This document shows positions 52,096-60,997 of a DNA stretch of 64,000 bases, one piece after another (position 1 is the stretch's first letter; each line of letters opens with the position of its first letter). Under the pieces are notes generated by a model. That model had not been told where the DNA came from. It ran no database searches and was given only the letters and a program-made list of their open reading frames with translations. The position numbers and the translations under genes were made by a program. This DNA comes from Lachnospiraceae bacterium (GTDB lineage Bacteria > Bacillota > Clostridia > Lachnospirales > Lachnospiraceae). Location: the NCBI GenBank assembly GCA_030526195.1, contig JAUNDG010000008.1, forward strand, positions 1 through 64,000. Reading direction: 5' to 3'.

Positions 52096-52749
52096 TTATT
52101 CCGGTTTGTGTAAAAGGTAGGTCTTGCGTTCGGTATGGGTAGCCAGACGCTTAATGTTGCTGCGATGCTGGAAAAAGGCCAGCACAATGAGCAGCACATA
52201 AACCACCATAGCCTGTCCCATGCCGTTGACCGGCATAGCCACCACGCCTGTCAGACTTAAAGCAGCGGCGGCGACCACCGTCATCGAAAGGGCCACCAGT
52301 GAGCCCAGAGATACATAGTGAATCGTGAGCACAATGGTCAGAAAGATCACAAAGCCAAAAATAGCCAGCGGCCAGTACAGCATCACCGCCACACCCAAAG
52401 TGCAGGCGATACCTTTGCCGCCCTTAAAGCCCATATAGAAGGGGAAATTGTGACCCAGCACGCAGCCAAGGCCTGCAAACAGGCCGATAAGATGCCCCAT
52501 CGCCGGATCACCGCCGGCAAACAGAGCCCGAGCCACCAGGACAGCGACCACGCATTTTAAGAGGTCACCAAGCAACACCAGAGCCCCCACCTTTTTGCCG
52601 TAGCTGCGCAGCGCATTGGTGGTGCCGGCATTGCCGGAGCCCTTCTGACGAATATCCTCCCCTCTCAGCTTGCTGTAGATAAAGGAGGTCTGGAAAAGAC
52701 CGGCTGCATAGCCGATGATTAAAGAAAGAACGATCATTTTGATACTCAT
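52096..52749 (-). CDS. plsY: Acyl phosphate:glycerol-3-phosphate acyltransferase PlsY
   Basis: Integral membrane enzyme that acylates glycerol-3-phosphate from acyl phosphate, the first step of phosphatidic acid formation. The three family motifs are present: IRQKGSGNAGTTNALR near residue 33, GHNFPFYMGFKGGKGIA near residue 97 and the later hydrophobic loop. About five transmembrane helices are visible. It overlaps the der stop by 4 bp, giving der-plsY-gpsA. Confidence 0.96.
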   Translation of the reverse strand: MSIKMIVLSLIIGYAAGLFQTSFIYSKLRGEDIRQKGSGNAGTTNALRSYGKKVGALVLLGDLLKCVVAVLVARALFAGGDPAMGHLIGLFAGLGCVLGHNFPFYMGFKGGKGIACTLGVAVMLYWPLAIFGFVIFLTIVLTIHYVSLGSLVALSMTVVAAAALSLTGVVAMPVNGMGQAMVVYVLLIVLAFFQHRSNIKRLATHTERKTYLLHKPE

Positions 52750-54077
52750 TTCTGATCCTTGTCCTTTCTCTCACGTACGATAAAATGAAGCGCCGTGCCC
52801 TTGAAGCCGAAGGTATCGCGGATCCGGTTTTCCAGATACCGGGTGTATGAGAAATGCATCAGCTTCTTGTCATTTACGAAAATGACGAATGTGGGCGGCT
52901 TCACGCTGACCTGGGTCATGTAGTAAATGCGCAGGCGGCGTCCCTTATCTGAGGGCGGCTGGTTAAGTGCCACGGCCTCTGCCAGGATTTCATTAAGAAT
53001 ACCGGTGGAAATGCGCTTGTTCTGGTTTTCGATAACCTCTTCGATGGTCTCGAAAATCTTCGGCAGTCTCTGACCGGTTTCGGCGGACACAAAGAGAATC
53101 TCCGCATAGGGCATGTAGGCCAGCACATCCCGGACATCGTCCGTGAATTCCTTGACCGTATGATTGTCCTTTTCCACCGCATCCCATTTATTAACGGCGA
53201 TGATCATGCCCTTGCCCCGTTCATGGGCAATACCGGCGATCTTGGCATCCTGCTCGGTGATGCCTTCTGTGGCATCGATGACCAGCACACACACATCGGC
53301 CCGCTCCACGGCGGTGACGGTGCGGATGATCATGTAGCGCTCCAGTTCCTCATTGATCCGGCTCTTCCGACGAAGACCGGCGGTGTCAACAAAGATGTAT
53401 TCCTTCTTATTCCATTTCACACGGGTGTCAATGGCATCACGGGTTGTGCCCGCAATGTTGGAAACGATACAACGATTCTCACCCAGAAGCTTATTAATAA
53501 TAGAGGATTTGCCCACGTTCGGCTTACCGATGATGGCAATACGCGGGATATCTTCCTCCTCTTCCGCCTCTGACCGTTCATTGAAGTAGGCCACGACCTC
53601 ATCCAGAAGGTCGCCGATACCCTGACGGTTGGCGGCGGAAATGGGATACGGATCCCCCAGGCCCAGATTATAGAATTCATATACATCGGCCTGCTGTTTT
53701 TTGAAATCATCTGTCTTGTTGACCGCCATGACGATGGGTTTAGCAGATTTTCTCAGAATGTCGGCCACGGAATAATCCGCATCCACAACACCCTGACGCA
53801 CATCCACCATGAAAATGATAACGTCGGCTGTATCAATGGCGATCTGGGCCTGGGTTCTCATTTCCCTGAGAATCAGGTCCTGGGAGGCGGGTTCGATACC
53901 GCCGGTGTCGATTAATGTAAATGAATAACCTGACCACTCAACATCGGCATAGATACGGTCACGGGTGACACCCGGTGTATCCTTGACGATGGAAATGTCA
54001 GCGCCGGCCAGTACATTAAATAAAGTCGACTTACCCACATTCGGGCGGCCGACAATAGCTGCAATAGGCTTGCTCAT
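52746..54077 (-). CDS. der: Ribosome biogenesis GTPase Der (EngA)
   Basis: Tandem-GTPase needed for 50S subunit maturation. The first G domain has IVGRPNVGKSTLFNVLAG and DTGGIEP; the second has IIGKPNVGKSSIINKLLG and DTAGLRRKS, with NKTD and NKWD specificity motifs. A C-terminal KH-like domain ends near SYTRYLENRIRDTFGF. ATG at 54077 gives the usual 443 residues with AAAGG upstream; a longer reading to 54191 runs into the promoter region. Confidence 0.97.
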   Translation of the reverse strand: MSKPIAAIVGRPNVGKSTLFNVLAGADISIVKDTPGVTRDRIYADVEWSGYSFTLIDTGGIEPASQDLILREMRTQAQIAIDTADVIIFMVDVRQGVVDADYSVADILRKSAKPIVMAVNKTDDFKKQQADVYEFYNLGLGDPYPISAANRQGIGDLLDEVVAYFNERSEAEEEEDIPRIAIIGKPNVGKSSIINKLLGENRCIVSNIAGTTRDAIDTRVKWNKKEYIFVDTAGLRRKSRINEELERYMIIRTVTAVERADVCVLVIDATEGITEQDAKIAGIAHERGKGMIIAVNKWDAVEKDNHTVKEFTDDVRDVLAYMPYAEILFVSAETGQRLPKIFETIEEVIENQNKRISTGILNEILAEAVALNQPPSDKGRRLRIYYMTQVSVKPPTFVIFVNDKKLMHFSYTRYLENRIRDTFGFKGTALHFIVRERKDKDQK

Positions 54078-54193
54078 GCTGATATTACCTTTCCAAACAT
54101 AACCGTAAAAAATGATCGCGGACAAAATTCCGCTATTACTGCATCGTAATACTGTATCAATGATACCAATTGAAATCATTTTTGTAAACATTC

Positions 54194-54222
54194 TTGAACG
54201 GGTATAGTCCGAATGTTATAAT
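54194..54222 (+). promoter_or_regulatory. Promoter of prs
   Basis: TTGAAC (54194-54199), a 17 bp spacer and TATAAT (54217-54222), 32 bp before the start; GAAGGAG is the ribosome binding site. Confidence 0.8.
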
Positions 54223-54254
54223 CATTCTGCACTTCACAATGAAGGAGAAAAACT

Positions 54255-55445
54255 ATGTCTGATAAGATCAAGCGTCACATCACAAAGCCCGTTGCGCCGT
54301 TAAAACTGGCCTATCTTGAGGGTTCCGCTTACCTGGCTAAAGCCGTCAATGAGATTCTTCTGAAAGAAAGACGAGCACTTGCCGCCGAGTATCCGGAACT
54401 GGCAGCCTGCCCCGATTATCAGGTGGATTCTTACCTGCTTGACTGCACTGCCACCCGTTACGGCACCGGCGAAGGCCGTGTCCGCATCAACGAAACTGTC
54501 CGCGGTACCGACCTTTATGTTTTCTGCGATATTACCAACTACAGTCCCACCTTCAAGGTTTGCGGCCGTGAGAACCACATGTCCCCGGATAACCATTTCC
54601 AGGATCTGAAGCGTATCATTTCCGCTGCCAACGGTCGTGCTCACCGGATCAAGGTTATCATGCCCTTCCTTTATGAAGGGCGTCAGCACAAAAAGACAGG
54701 CCGTGAATCTCTCGACTGTGCTCTGGGACTTAAGGAACTGGTGGACATGGGTGTTTCCGAGATCATCACCTTCGATGCTCACGATCCCCGTGTCATGAAC
54801 GCCATTCCGCTGTGTTCCTTTGACAACTACATGCCCACTTACCAGTTCATGAAAGCTCTCATCACATCCGTTCCGGATCTGAAGACAGATAAAGAGCATT
54901 TCATGGTGGTCAGCCCCGACGAAGGTGCCATGGACAGAGGTCTTTACTTCTCCAACCTTCTGGGTGTCGATATGGGTACCTTCTACAAACGCCGCGATTA
55001 TTCCAAGGTCGTTAACGGCCGTAACCCCATCGTGGCCCATGAATTCCTGGGTGATTCCGTTGAGGGCAAGGATGTGGTCGTCATCGACGATATGATTTCC
55101 TCCGGCGGTTCCATGCTGGATGTGTGCAAGCAGCTGAAGGAAAAAGGTTGCCGCCGTGTCTTCATCTGCGCCACCTTCGGTCTTTTCACCAATGGTATGG
55201 CTGACTTCGACAAGTATTATGAGCAGGGTCTCCTGGACAAGGTCATCTGCACCAACCTGACCTACCTGCCGGAAGAGATTCTGGCGAAGCCCTACTTTGA
55301 GACCGCCAATATGTTTAACTATCTGACCAGCATCATCAACGCTGTTAACCATGACTTGGCGTCCAACATTCACAGCACCCCCACTATGATCAATTCTCTT
55401 CTTGAGGAGCGTGAATCAGTCCGGTCACTGCTGGAAAGAAAGTAA
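54255..55445 (+). CDS. prs: Ribose-phosphate pyrophosphokinase, long form
   Basis: Makes PRPP from ribose-5-phosphate and ATP for purine, pyrimidine, NAD, His and Trp synthesis. The PRPP-binding loop VVVIDDMISSGGSMLDV lies near residue 275, and the catalytic region VIMPFLYEGRQHKKTGRE corresponds to the RQDR loop. At 396 residues it is clearly longer than the common 310-320 residue enzyme, with an N-terminal extension and an insertion containing TATRYGTGEGRV before the first conserved strand; this long form is, to my knowledge, typical of Clostridia. Monocistronic, with promoter and terminator. Confidence 0.93.
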   Translation: MSDKIKRHITKPVAPLKLAYLEGSAYLAKAVNEILLKERRALAAEYPELAACPDYQVDSYLLDCTATRYGTGEGRVRINETVRGTDLYVFCDITNYSPTFKVCGRENHMSPDNHFQDLKRIISAANGRAHRIKVIMPFLYEGRQHKKTGRESLDCALGLKELVDMGVSEIITFDAHDPRVMNAIPLCSFDNYMPTYQFMKALITSVPDLKTDKEHFMVVSPDEGAMDRGLYFSNLLGVDMGTFYKRRDYSKVVNGRNPIVAHEFLGDSVEGKDVVVIDDMISSGGSMLDVCKQLKEKGCRRVFICATFGLFTNGMADFDKYYEQGLLDKVICTNLTYLPEEILAKPYFETANMFNYLTSIINAVNHDLASNIHSTPTMINSLLEERESVRSLLERK

Positions 55446-55501
55446 TGACAGATGTTTCTGCCCGGCCACTGCCGGCAATACAACGCCATATGTGTTTATG
55501 G

Positions 55502-55533
55502 AGATCGTCGCCTGCGGGCGGCGATCTTTTTTT
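55502..55533 (+). terminator. Rho-independent terminator of prs
   Basis: AGATCGTCGCC and GGCGGCGATCT form an 11-position stem with one mismatch, followed by seven T. Confidence 0.92.
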
Positions 55534-55774
55534 GTGTTCCCTGTCACACAGATGATCTCAATCCCCGAAGCCTCATGTCCGCTTCACCATTTTCCCGTCA
55601 ACCACCGAGACTCTCGACTGCCCGGGGTAAGGGGCCTCCGCCTGACAGGTCATCACGCCTGATCACTATATCTGCTGACCAGAAAATGGCAGAGCCCTAT
55701 ATCTATGAAAGGCCATGGAAAGCCACCACACTCTGTGCACATGTGACAAATCTGTGTTCTCTTACCGTTAAGGC
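55534..55774. other. Intergenic stretch with no recognised feature
   Basis: Between the prs terminator and the promoter of the NlpC/P60 gene I see no coding sequence with a credible start, no repeat shared with the other intergenic regions and no clear hairpin. Confidence 0.6.
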
Positions 55775-55803
55775 TTGAAAAATCCCACTCTTTATGACAT
55801 ACT
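55775..55803 (+). promoter_or_regulatory. Promoter of the NlpC/P60 gene
   Basis: TTGAAA (55775-55780), a 17 bp spacer and CATACT (55798-55803), leaving a 5' leader of about 70 bases before the ATG at 55882. Confidence 0.6.
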
Positions 55804-55881
55804 ATTACATAATCATTAAACAAAAGTGGATAGATGTGTCATTTCTCGATATAGATTTGACATGAAGGATTTACAGAACTT

Positions 55882-57315
55882 ATGAAAAAACGATTACTTT
55901 GCCTCACTCTGGGCCTGTCGATGGCTCTGGCGGCACCGATGTCTGTTCTGGCCGATCAGGAATCCGATCTGAAGGCCCAGATCAATGCCAACGCCAATGC
56001 CTTGACAACAACGCAGGGTGACCTTAAAAACAACGAAACTGCTCACAACATCGTTGAGGAAGAAATCACCAATCTGGATGCTGAGCTGGTTGACCTGATG
56101 GCCAACATCTCTCTTCTGGAAGCTGATCTGATCGACGCCGAAAACCGTCTGGTACAGAAAGGTGAGGAACTGGTGGTCGCCGAAGCCCAGTGTGATGAAC
56201 AGTACGCTGATATGAAGACGCGTATCCAGTACATTTACGAAAATGGCTCCGACATGACCTGGCTCAGTTATCTGGCCGATGCCTCCTCCTTTGTGGATCT
56301 TCTGAACCGCTTCCAGTACGCTCAGGACATTAATAAATATGACCGCGAAGCCCTGGCCAGCTATGAAGAAACCGTCAACGAGATCGTGACGATCAAGGAA
56401 AACCTTGAATTCAAAAAAGAGGAAATGGCCGCCGAACAGGAAAGCCTTGAAACTCAGAAAGGCCGCCTGAATGAAGCTCTTGAAGAAAAGAAACAGATTT
56501 CAGCCGATTACGAAGCCGAGATCCTGGCCCTTCAGGAACAGGCCAATGCTCTGAACGCCACTATCGCCTCCCAGAACCAGCAGTTGCAGGCGATTCAGGA
56601 GGAAAAGAGACGTCAGGCTGAAGAAGAAGCCCGCCGCGCTGCTGAAGAAGCCGCCCGTAAGGCTGCCGAAGAAGAAGCCCAGCGTCAGCAGGAAGAAGCC
56701 AATAAGCCGGCCGAACCTGATAAACCGGCCGATGAAGCGCCGGCTCCTGCTCCGGACCCGACACCGGCTCCCACACCGGAACCGGCACCGCAGCCGGCTC
56801 CCCAGCCCGCACCGCCTTCCACCGGTAATCCTTCAGGGAATGCCGCTGCCAAGGCCGAGGCTCTGGCTAACCAGTATATGGGCAGCCCGTACCATGGTCG
56901 TATTCTTTCCGCCAACCGCGAGGCCGCTGCCGTGCAGCGCGCCGGTATCGGCTCTGAACTGGCCAACTTCGCCTGCTCCTTCGTCGGCAGAATCCCCTAC
57001 GTTGTGGCCGGTGAAAGCCTTCAGACAGGTGTTGACTGTGCCGGTCTTGTCAAAGCCGTCTACGCCGTCTATGGTGTTCACTTTGATCGTAACCTTGAGC
57101 TCTTCAATCTGATGGGCGAAGCGGTTTCACCCAGCACAGCGGCTATGCAGCCCGGTGATGTTATCCTTTACTGGGCCGGCAGCGGTATCGGCCATGCCGC
57201 CATCTACATCGGCAACGGCATGATCGTCAACGCCAGTGATCCCTCCATCGGTCTTTGCACACGGCCCTTCAACTACAGAGCCATCGCCAGTGTCAGACGC
57301 TTCTTCTGCTATTGA
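55882..57315 (+). CDS. Secreted NlpC/P60 endopeptidase with coiled-coil domain
   Basis: Peptidoglycan D,L-endopeptidase, CwlO/PcsB-like in architecture. Residues 1-25 are a signal peptide (LLCLTLGLSMALAAPMSVLA). A long coiled coil covers about 28-270, with an Ala/Glu/Arg-rich stretch near 235-270, followed by a Pro/Ala linker (PAPAPDPTPAPTPEPAPQPA) near 285-315. The catalytic domain is at the C-terminus: Cys386 in GVDCAGLVKAVY, His438 in GIGHAAIYIG and a polar residue in MIVNASD. In CwlO-like proteins the coiled coil lets FtsEX gate activity; no ftsEX is in this window. Own promoter and terminator. Confidence 0.93.
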   Translation: MKKRLLCLTLGLSMALAAPMSVLADQESDLKAQINANANALTTTQGDLKNNETAHNIVEEEITNLDAELVDLMANISLLEADLIDAENRLVQKGEELVVAEAQCDEQYADMKTRIQYIYENGSDMTWLSYLADASSFVDLLNRFQYAQDINKYDREALASYEETVNEIVTIKENLEFKKEEMAAEQESLETQKGRLNEALEEKKQISADYEAEILALQEQANALNATIASQNQQLQAIQEEKRRQAEEEARRAAEEAARKAAEEEAQRQQEEANKPAEPDKPADEAPAPAPDPTPAPTPEPAPQPAPQPAPPSTGNPSGNAAAKAEALANQYMGSPYHGRILSANREAAAVQRAGIGSELANFACSFVGRIPYVVAGESLQTGVDCAGLVKAVYAVYGVHFDRNLELFNLMGEAVSPSTAAMQPGDVILYWAGSGIGHAAIYIGNGMIVNASDPSIGLCTRPFNYRAIASVRRFFCY

Positions 57316-57369
57316 TGCTGACAGCATAAGAAACCGATGAAAACAAATACATAACCATCCTGGTATTTA

Positions 57370-57404
57370 ACACCCCGGCAGGGTTTCTGCCGGGGTGTTT
57401 TTTT
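57370..57404 (+). terminator. Rho-independent terminator of the NlpC/P60 gene
   Basis: ACACCCCGGCAG and CTGCCGGGGTGT form a perfect 12 bp stem with a short loop, followed by a run of T. Confidence 0.93.
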
Positions 57405-57466
57405 CTCTCCCATATTCAAATTATTTCCTCCATAGAAGAAGGGTGAAGGGATCAACTCGCGCACCT

Positions 57467-57497
57467 TAAAAAGAGGCTGCCCATAGGGCAGCCTCTC
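57467..57497 (-). terminator. Rho-independent terminator of the EF-G-like gene
   Basis: AGAGGCTGCCC and GGGCAGCCTCT form a perfect 11 bp stem around ATA; on the minus strand TTTTT follows. Confidence 0.92.
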
Positions 57498-57535
57498 AAA
57501 ACGCGATTTGAAATTATGTTGTGAATTCCGATGGA

Positions 57536-59626
57536 TTACTCTTCTTCGCTCACCAGCTGATCGGCACGAGCCTTGATCTGCTTTTCCTGAACATCGGCCG
57601 GAGCCTGTTCATAGCGGGCAAAGTCGAAAGCAAAGTTACCGGCACCACCTGTCATGGAGCGCAGTGTTGTGCCGTAGCCGTAGAGTTCCATTTCCGGAAC
57701 TTCTGCTTCGACGCAGGTCACACCTGACTTAACCGGGTTCATACCCAGCACACGGCCTCTTCTCTTATTGAGGTCGCCCATGACATCACCGGTGAATTTA
57801 TCCGGAACAGTGACCTTCAGGGAAACGATCGGCTCAAGGAGAACCGGACCGGCCTTCAGGAAGCCATCCTTGAATGCCATACGTGTGGCAGACTTGAAGG
57901 CCTGTTCTGAGGAGTCAACCGGATGATAAGAACCATCGTACAGAGTGGCCTTAACACCGACAACCGGATAAGCGGCAAGCGGGCCCTTAAGGACGGATTC
58001 GCTCAGACCCTTTTCAACGGCCGGATAATAGTTCTTCGGAACGGTACCACCGACAACGGCGATAGCAAATTCGTAGGCCTTGGATGTGTCGGCGCTGGGC
58101 TCGAAACGCATCTTAACGTGACCATACTGGCCGTGACCACCGGTCTGCTTCTTATACTTACCTTCAACATCGGAGTTCTTACGGATCGTTTCACGGAAAG
58201 CGATCTTCGGAGCTGTCAGTTCGATGTCAACTTTGTAACGTTCTTTCAGCTTGCTGACGATGATGTCCAGATGCTGTTCGCCCATACCGTAAAGCAGTGA
58301 CTGACGGTTGGCGGAATCCTGAACAACGCGAACGGTGTGGTCTTCCCATGTCAGACGAGCCAGAGACTGAGCGATCTTATCTTCTTCGCCCTTCTTCAGA
58401 GCTTTGTAACGTTTGTAGGTATACGGGATAGACAGCTCAGCTTTTTCATAGGCAACCTGAGTAGCCTTTGTGGCCAGTGAGAAGCCTGTGCTGACTTCTG
58501 TCAGTTTAGCCAGAGCACCGATGTCGCCGGCAGCCAGAGTCGGAACTTCAGCCGGCTTATTGCCTGTCAGAACATACAGCTTACCGATCTTCTGTTCCAG
58601 CTGCTTATCCATGATATACATCATATCGTCGGATTTCAGAGTACCGGAGCAGACCTTGATGAAGCTGTACTTACCGATGAACGGGTCAACCATGGTCTTC
58701 CAGACATAAGCTGTCTTTTCCTTGTTCGGATCATAGTTGGCTTCGAAGGCTTCGCCTGTCTTGGCATTGGTACCGGAGATCTGTCTCTTATCCGGTGACG
58801 GCATGATAGCCACGATGTCATTCAGCAGTCTGGCAACGCCCTTCACCTGTGTTGAGGAACCGAAGGAAACCGGTACTGTGCTGACATCATTTACGTTGAT
58901 AGCCAGAGCTTCAGCGATCTCTTCTGCTGTGAATTCATCACCACCGAAGAAACGATCCATGAATTCTTCTGAAGATTCAGCGACAGATTCCATCAGAGTG
59001 CCGTGATAGCTTTCGATATCACCGGCCATATCTGCCGGAACATCGCAGGCTGTTTCTTTATCCTTATCACCGAACATAGCGGCTGTCTGGGAAGCCACAC
59101 TGGCATAACCCACCAGCTTACCGCCGTCGCGGATCGGCACGTTAAGCGGTACGATCTTTGTACCGAAACGATCTGTCAGCTGAGCCAGAACATCATCATA
59201 ATTTGCCGCTTCGTTGTCCATACCTGTCAGATAGAACATACGCGGCAGGTTGTTCTTGTCGCAAAGATCCCAGGCCTTCTGTGTCCCGACCTGGATACCA
59301 TCCTTGGCGGATACAACGATGACAGCGGCATCAGCCACGCTGGCAGCTTCTTCAGCTTCACCGACGAAGTCAAAATAACCCGGTGTATCCAGCACGTTGA
59401 TCTTACAGCCGTTCCATTCGATCGGCAGCATAGCTGCTGAAATTGAGAATTTTCGTTTGATTTCTTCTTTATCAAAGTCGCAGACGGTATTGCCGTCGGC
59501 AACGTTACCGAGACGATTGGTAATACCGGTCAGGTATGCCATTGCTTCTGCCAGGCTAGTTTTGCCTGCGCCACCATGTCCAAGTAAGACCACGTTTCGA
59601 ATTTGTTCTGTTTTGTAAACGTTCAT
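57536..59626 (-). CDS. EF-G-like translational GTPase (FusA2 type)
   Basis: Has the five-domain layout of elongation factor G in 696 residues, but is probably a paralogue rather than the main EF-G. The P-loop is LLGHGGAGKTSLAEAM instead of the canonical AHIDAGKTT, the switch I RGITI motif is absent (KRKFSISAAM stands there), and G3 is DTPGYFDF. G4, normally NKxD, reads TGMD. Domain IV has GGHGQYGHVKMRFEP and domain V GRVLGMNPVKSG. Such EF-G-like proteins have reduced or specialised roles. Single gene with its own promoter and terminator; GGAGG precedes the ATG. Confidence 0.88.
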   Translation of the reverse strand: MNVYKTEQIRNVVLLGHGGAGKTSLAEAMAYLTGITNRLGNVADGNTVCDFDKEEIKRKFSISAAMLPIEWNGCKINVLDTPGYFDFVGEAEEAASVADAAVIVVSAKDGIQVGTQKAWDLCDKNNLPRMFYLTGMDNEAANYDDVLAQLTDRFGTKIVPLNVPIRDGGKLVGYASVASQTAAMFGDKDKETACDVPADMAGDIESYHGTLMESVAESSEEFMDRFFGGDEFTAEEIAEALAINVNDVSTVPVSFGSSTQVKGVARLLNDIVAIMPSPDKRQISGTNAKTGEAFEANYDPNKEKTAYVWKTMVDPFIGKYSFIKVCSGTLKSDDMMYIMDKQLEQKIGKLYVLTGNKPAEVPTLAAGDIGALAKLTEVSTGFSLATKATQVAYEKAELSIPYTYKRYKALKKGEEDKIAQSLARLTWEDHTVRVVQDSANRQSLLYGMGEQHLDIIVSKLKERYKVDIELTAPKIAFRETIRKNSDVEGKYKKQTGGHGQYGHVKMRFEPSADTSKAYEFAIAVVGGTVPKNYYPAVEKGLSESVLKGPLAAYPVVGVKATLYDGSYHPVDSSEQAFKSATRMAFKDGFLKAGPVLLEPIVSLKVTVPDKFTGDVMGDLNKRRGRVLGMNPVKSGVTCVEAEVPEMELYGYGTTLRSMTGGAGNFAFDFARYEQAPADVQEKQIKARADQLVSEEE

Positions 59627-59662
59627 AACTAACCTCCAAAAGGGTATAACATATTTAGCACT

Positions 59663-59691
59663 ATTGTACTAAACGCATGACCAAAAAACAA
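59663..59691 (-). promoter_or_regulatory. Promoter of the EF-G-like gene
   Basis: On the minus strand TTGTTT (complement of 59686-59691), a 17 bp spacer and TACAAT (complement of 59663-59668). Confidence 0.6.
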
Positions 59692-59781
59692 GTGATTTGT
59701 ATATTTTGTCCATTTTCCATCAAATTCCTACCCAATAATTGGTTAATAATTCAACGCTTTATTTAATTAAAGTATTCTGTG

Positions 59782-59810
59782 TTGAACCAAAGGGTTCTAC
59801 ATGGTAAAAT
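59782..59810 (+). promoter_or_regulatory. Promoter of tyrA-aroA
   Basis: TTGAAC (59782-59787), a 17 bp spacer and TAAAAT (59805-59810). GAACC and GGTTC form a small dyad across the -35 box and the spacer, a possible operator. The leader to the tyrA ATG is about 100 bases. Confidence 0.65.
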
Positions 59811-59920
59811 AAACAGTTGAATGGTTGCTTCAGAGCCCCATTTCCGAAGGAAAGTCTCATCCGGACATACTGAAGCACACCGCCTATTACCGAAAAAGAA
59901 TACCGAAAAGAAGGTGTATT

Positions 59921-60997
59921 ATGACAGTTGGTTTTATTGGTCTCGGACTCATCGGGGGGTCTATTGCGAAAGCGATCCGGGATAAAATGCCCGACACCAT
60001 CATCGTGGCGTACAACCGCAATCAGGAGGTCCTGAAGCAGGCCATCCTTGATGATGTGGTGGACATCGCTCTCCCCTCCCCCGAAGAAGGGTTCAGTGAC
60101 TGTGACATAATTTTTATCTGTGTGCCGGTGATCAAGGCCCTTGACTATCTGCCGATCCTTAAGAAGCAGATCAAGCCCACCTGCATCCTGACGGATGTGG
60201 GGTCCACTAAGACGGCCATTCACAAGGCCGTTGAGGAAATGGGCCTGACCCGCCAGTTTATCGGCGGTCACCCCATGACAGGTTCCGAAAAGACAGGTTA
60301 TGCCAATGGCAACCTCCTGCTGCTCGAAAATGCCTATTACATGCTCACACCCACAGATGATGTGGATCCCGCCCAGACGGAATTCATGCGGACTTACATC
60401 GCGGACCTGGGCTCTCTCCCGCTGGTGCTCAATTATGAGCAGCACGACCGTGTCGTAGCCGGTGTGAGCCATCTGCCGCATCTGATCTCCGCCTCCCTGG
60501 TCAATCTGGTCCATGAGGTGGACGCGGAGGATCACCTGATGAAAACCGTGGCAGCCGGCGGCTTCCGCGACATCACCCGTATCTCCTCCTCTTCTCCGGA
60601 AATGTGGCAGGAGATCTGTCTGGCCAACGGTCCGGCCATTGTGGACCTGCTGGACCGCTACATCACCCAGCTGACCGCTTACCGGGATGCCGTCAAGCGG
60701 TCTGACAGCGACGAGCTCCTGAGCATTTTCACGGAATGCAAGGAATTCCGCGACAGCTTCAGTTCCCGCGCCAGAGGCGAATACCGTCTCTACTGCGATG
60801 TGGCCGATGAATATGGTGCCATTGCCCGTATCGCCGGTCTTCTGGCCGAAAACGGCATCAGTATCAAGAATATCGGCGTTGTCCATAACCGCGAATTTGA
60901 GGAAGGCGTTCTGCAGATCAATTTCTACGATCGCCGCTCCATGCTCCGGTCCATTAGAAAATTGAAAGGCTCCGGTTATACCATTTATGAAAGTTGA
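59921..60997 (+). CDS. tyrA: Prephenate dehydrogenase with C-terminal ACT domain
   Basis: NAD-dependent oxidative decarboxylation of prephenate to 4-hydroxyphenylpyruvate for tyrosine synthesis. The Rossmann motif VGFIGLGLIGGSIAKAI opens the protein, the catalytic His is in IGGHPMTGSEKTGY near residue 113, and HLPHLISASLV follows. An ACT domain (about residues 284-358, LYCDVADEYGAIARIAGLLA) suggests feedback control by tyrosine. ATG at 59921 has AGAAGG upstream; a longer reading to 59825 lies within the leader. aroA overlaps its end by 11 bp. Confidence 0.95.
   Translation: MTVGFIGLGLIGGSIAKAIRDKMPDTIIVAYNRNQEVLKQAILDDVVDIALPSPEEGFSDCDIIFICVPVIKALDYLPILKKQIKPTCILTDVGSTKTAIHKAVEEMGLTRQFIGGHPMTGSEKTGYANGNLLLLENAYYMLTPTDDVDPAQTEFMRTYIADLGSLPLVLNYEQHDRVVAGVSHLPHLISASLVNLVHEVDAEDHLMKTVAAGGFRDITRISSSSPEMWQEICLANGPAIVDLLDRYITQLTAYRDAVKRSDSDELLSIFTECKEFRDSFSSRARGEYRLYCDVADEYGAIARIAGLLAENGISIKNIGVVHNREFEEGVLQINFYDRRSMLRSIRKLKGSGYTIYES

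Noticed and set aside
54300-55373. Open frame of 357 codons opposite prs
   Set aside because: Antisense shadow of prs without start signal or recognisable domain.
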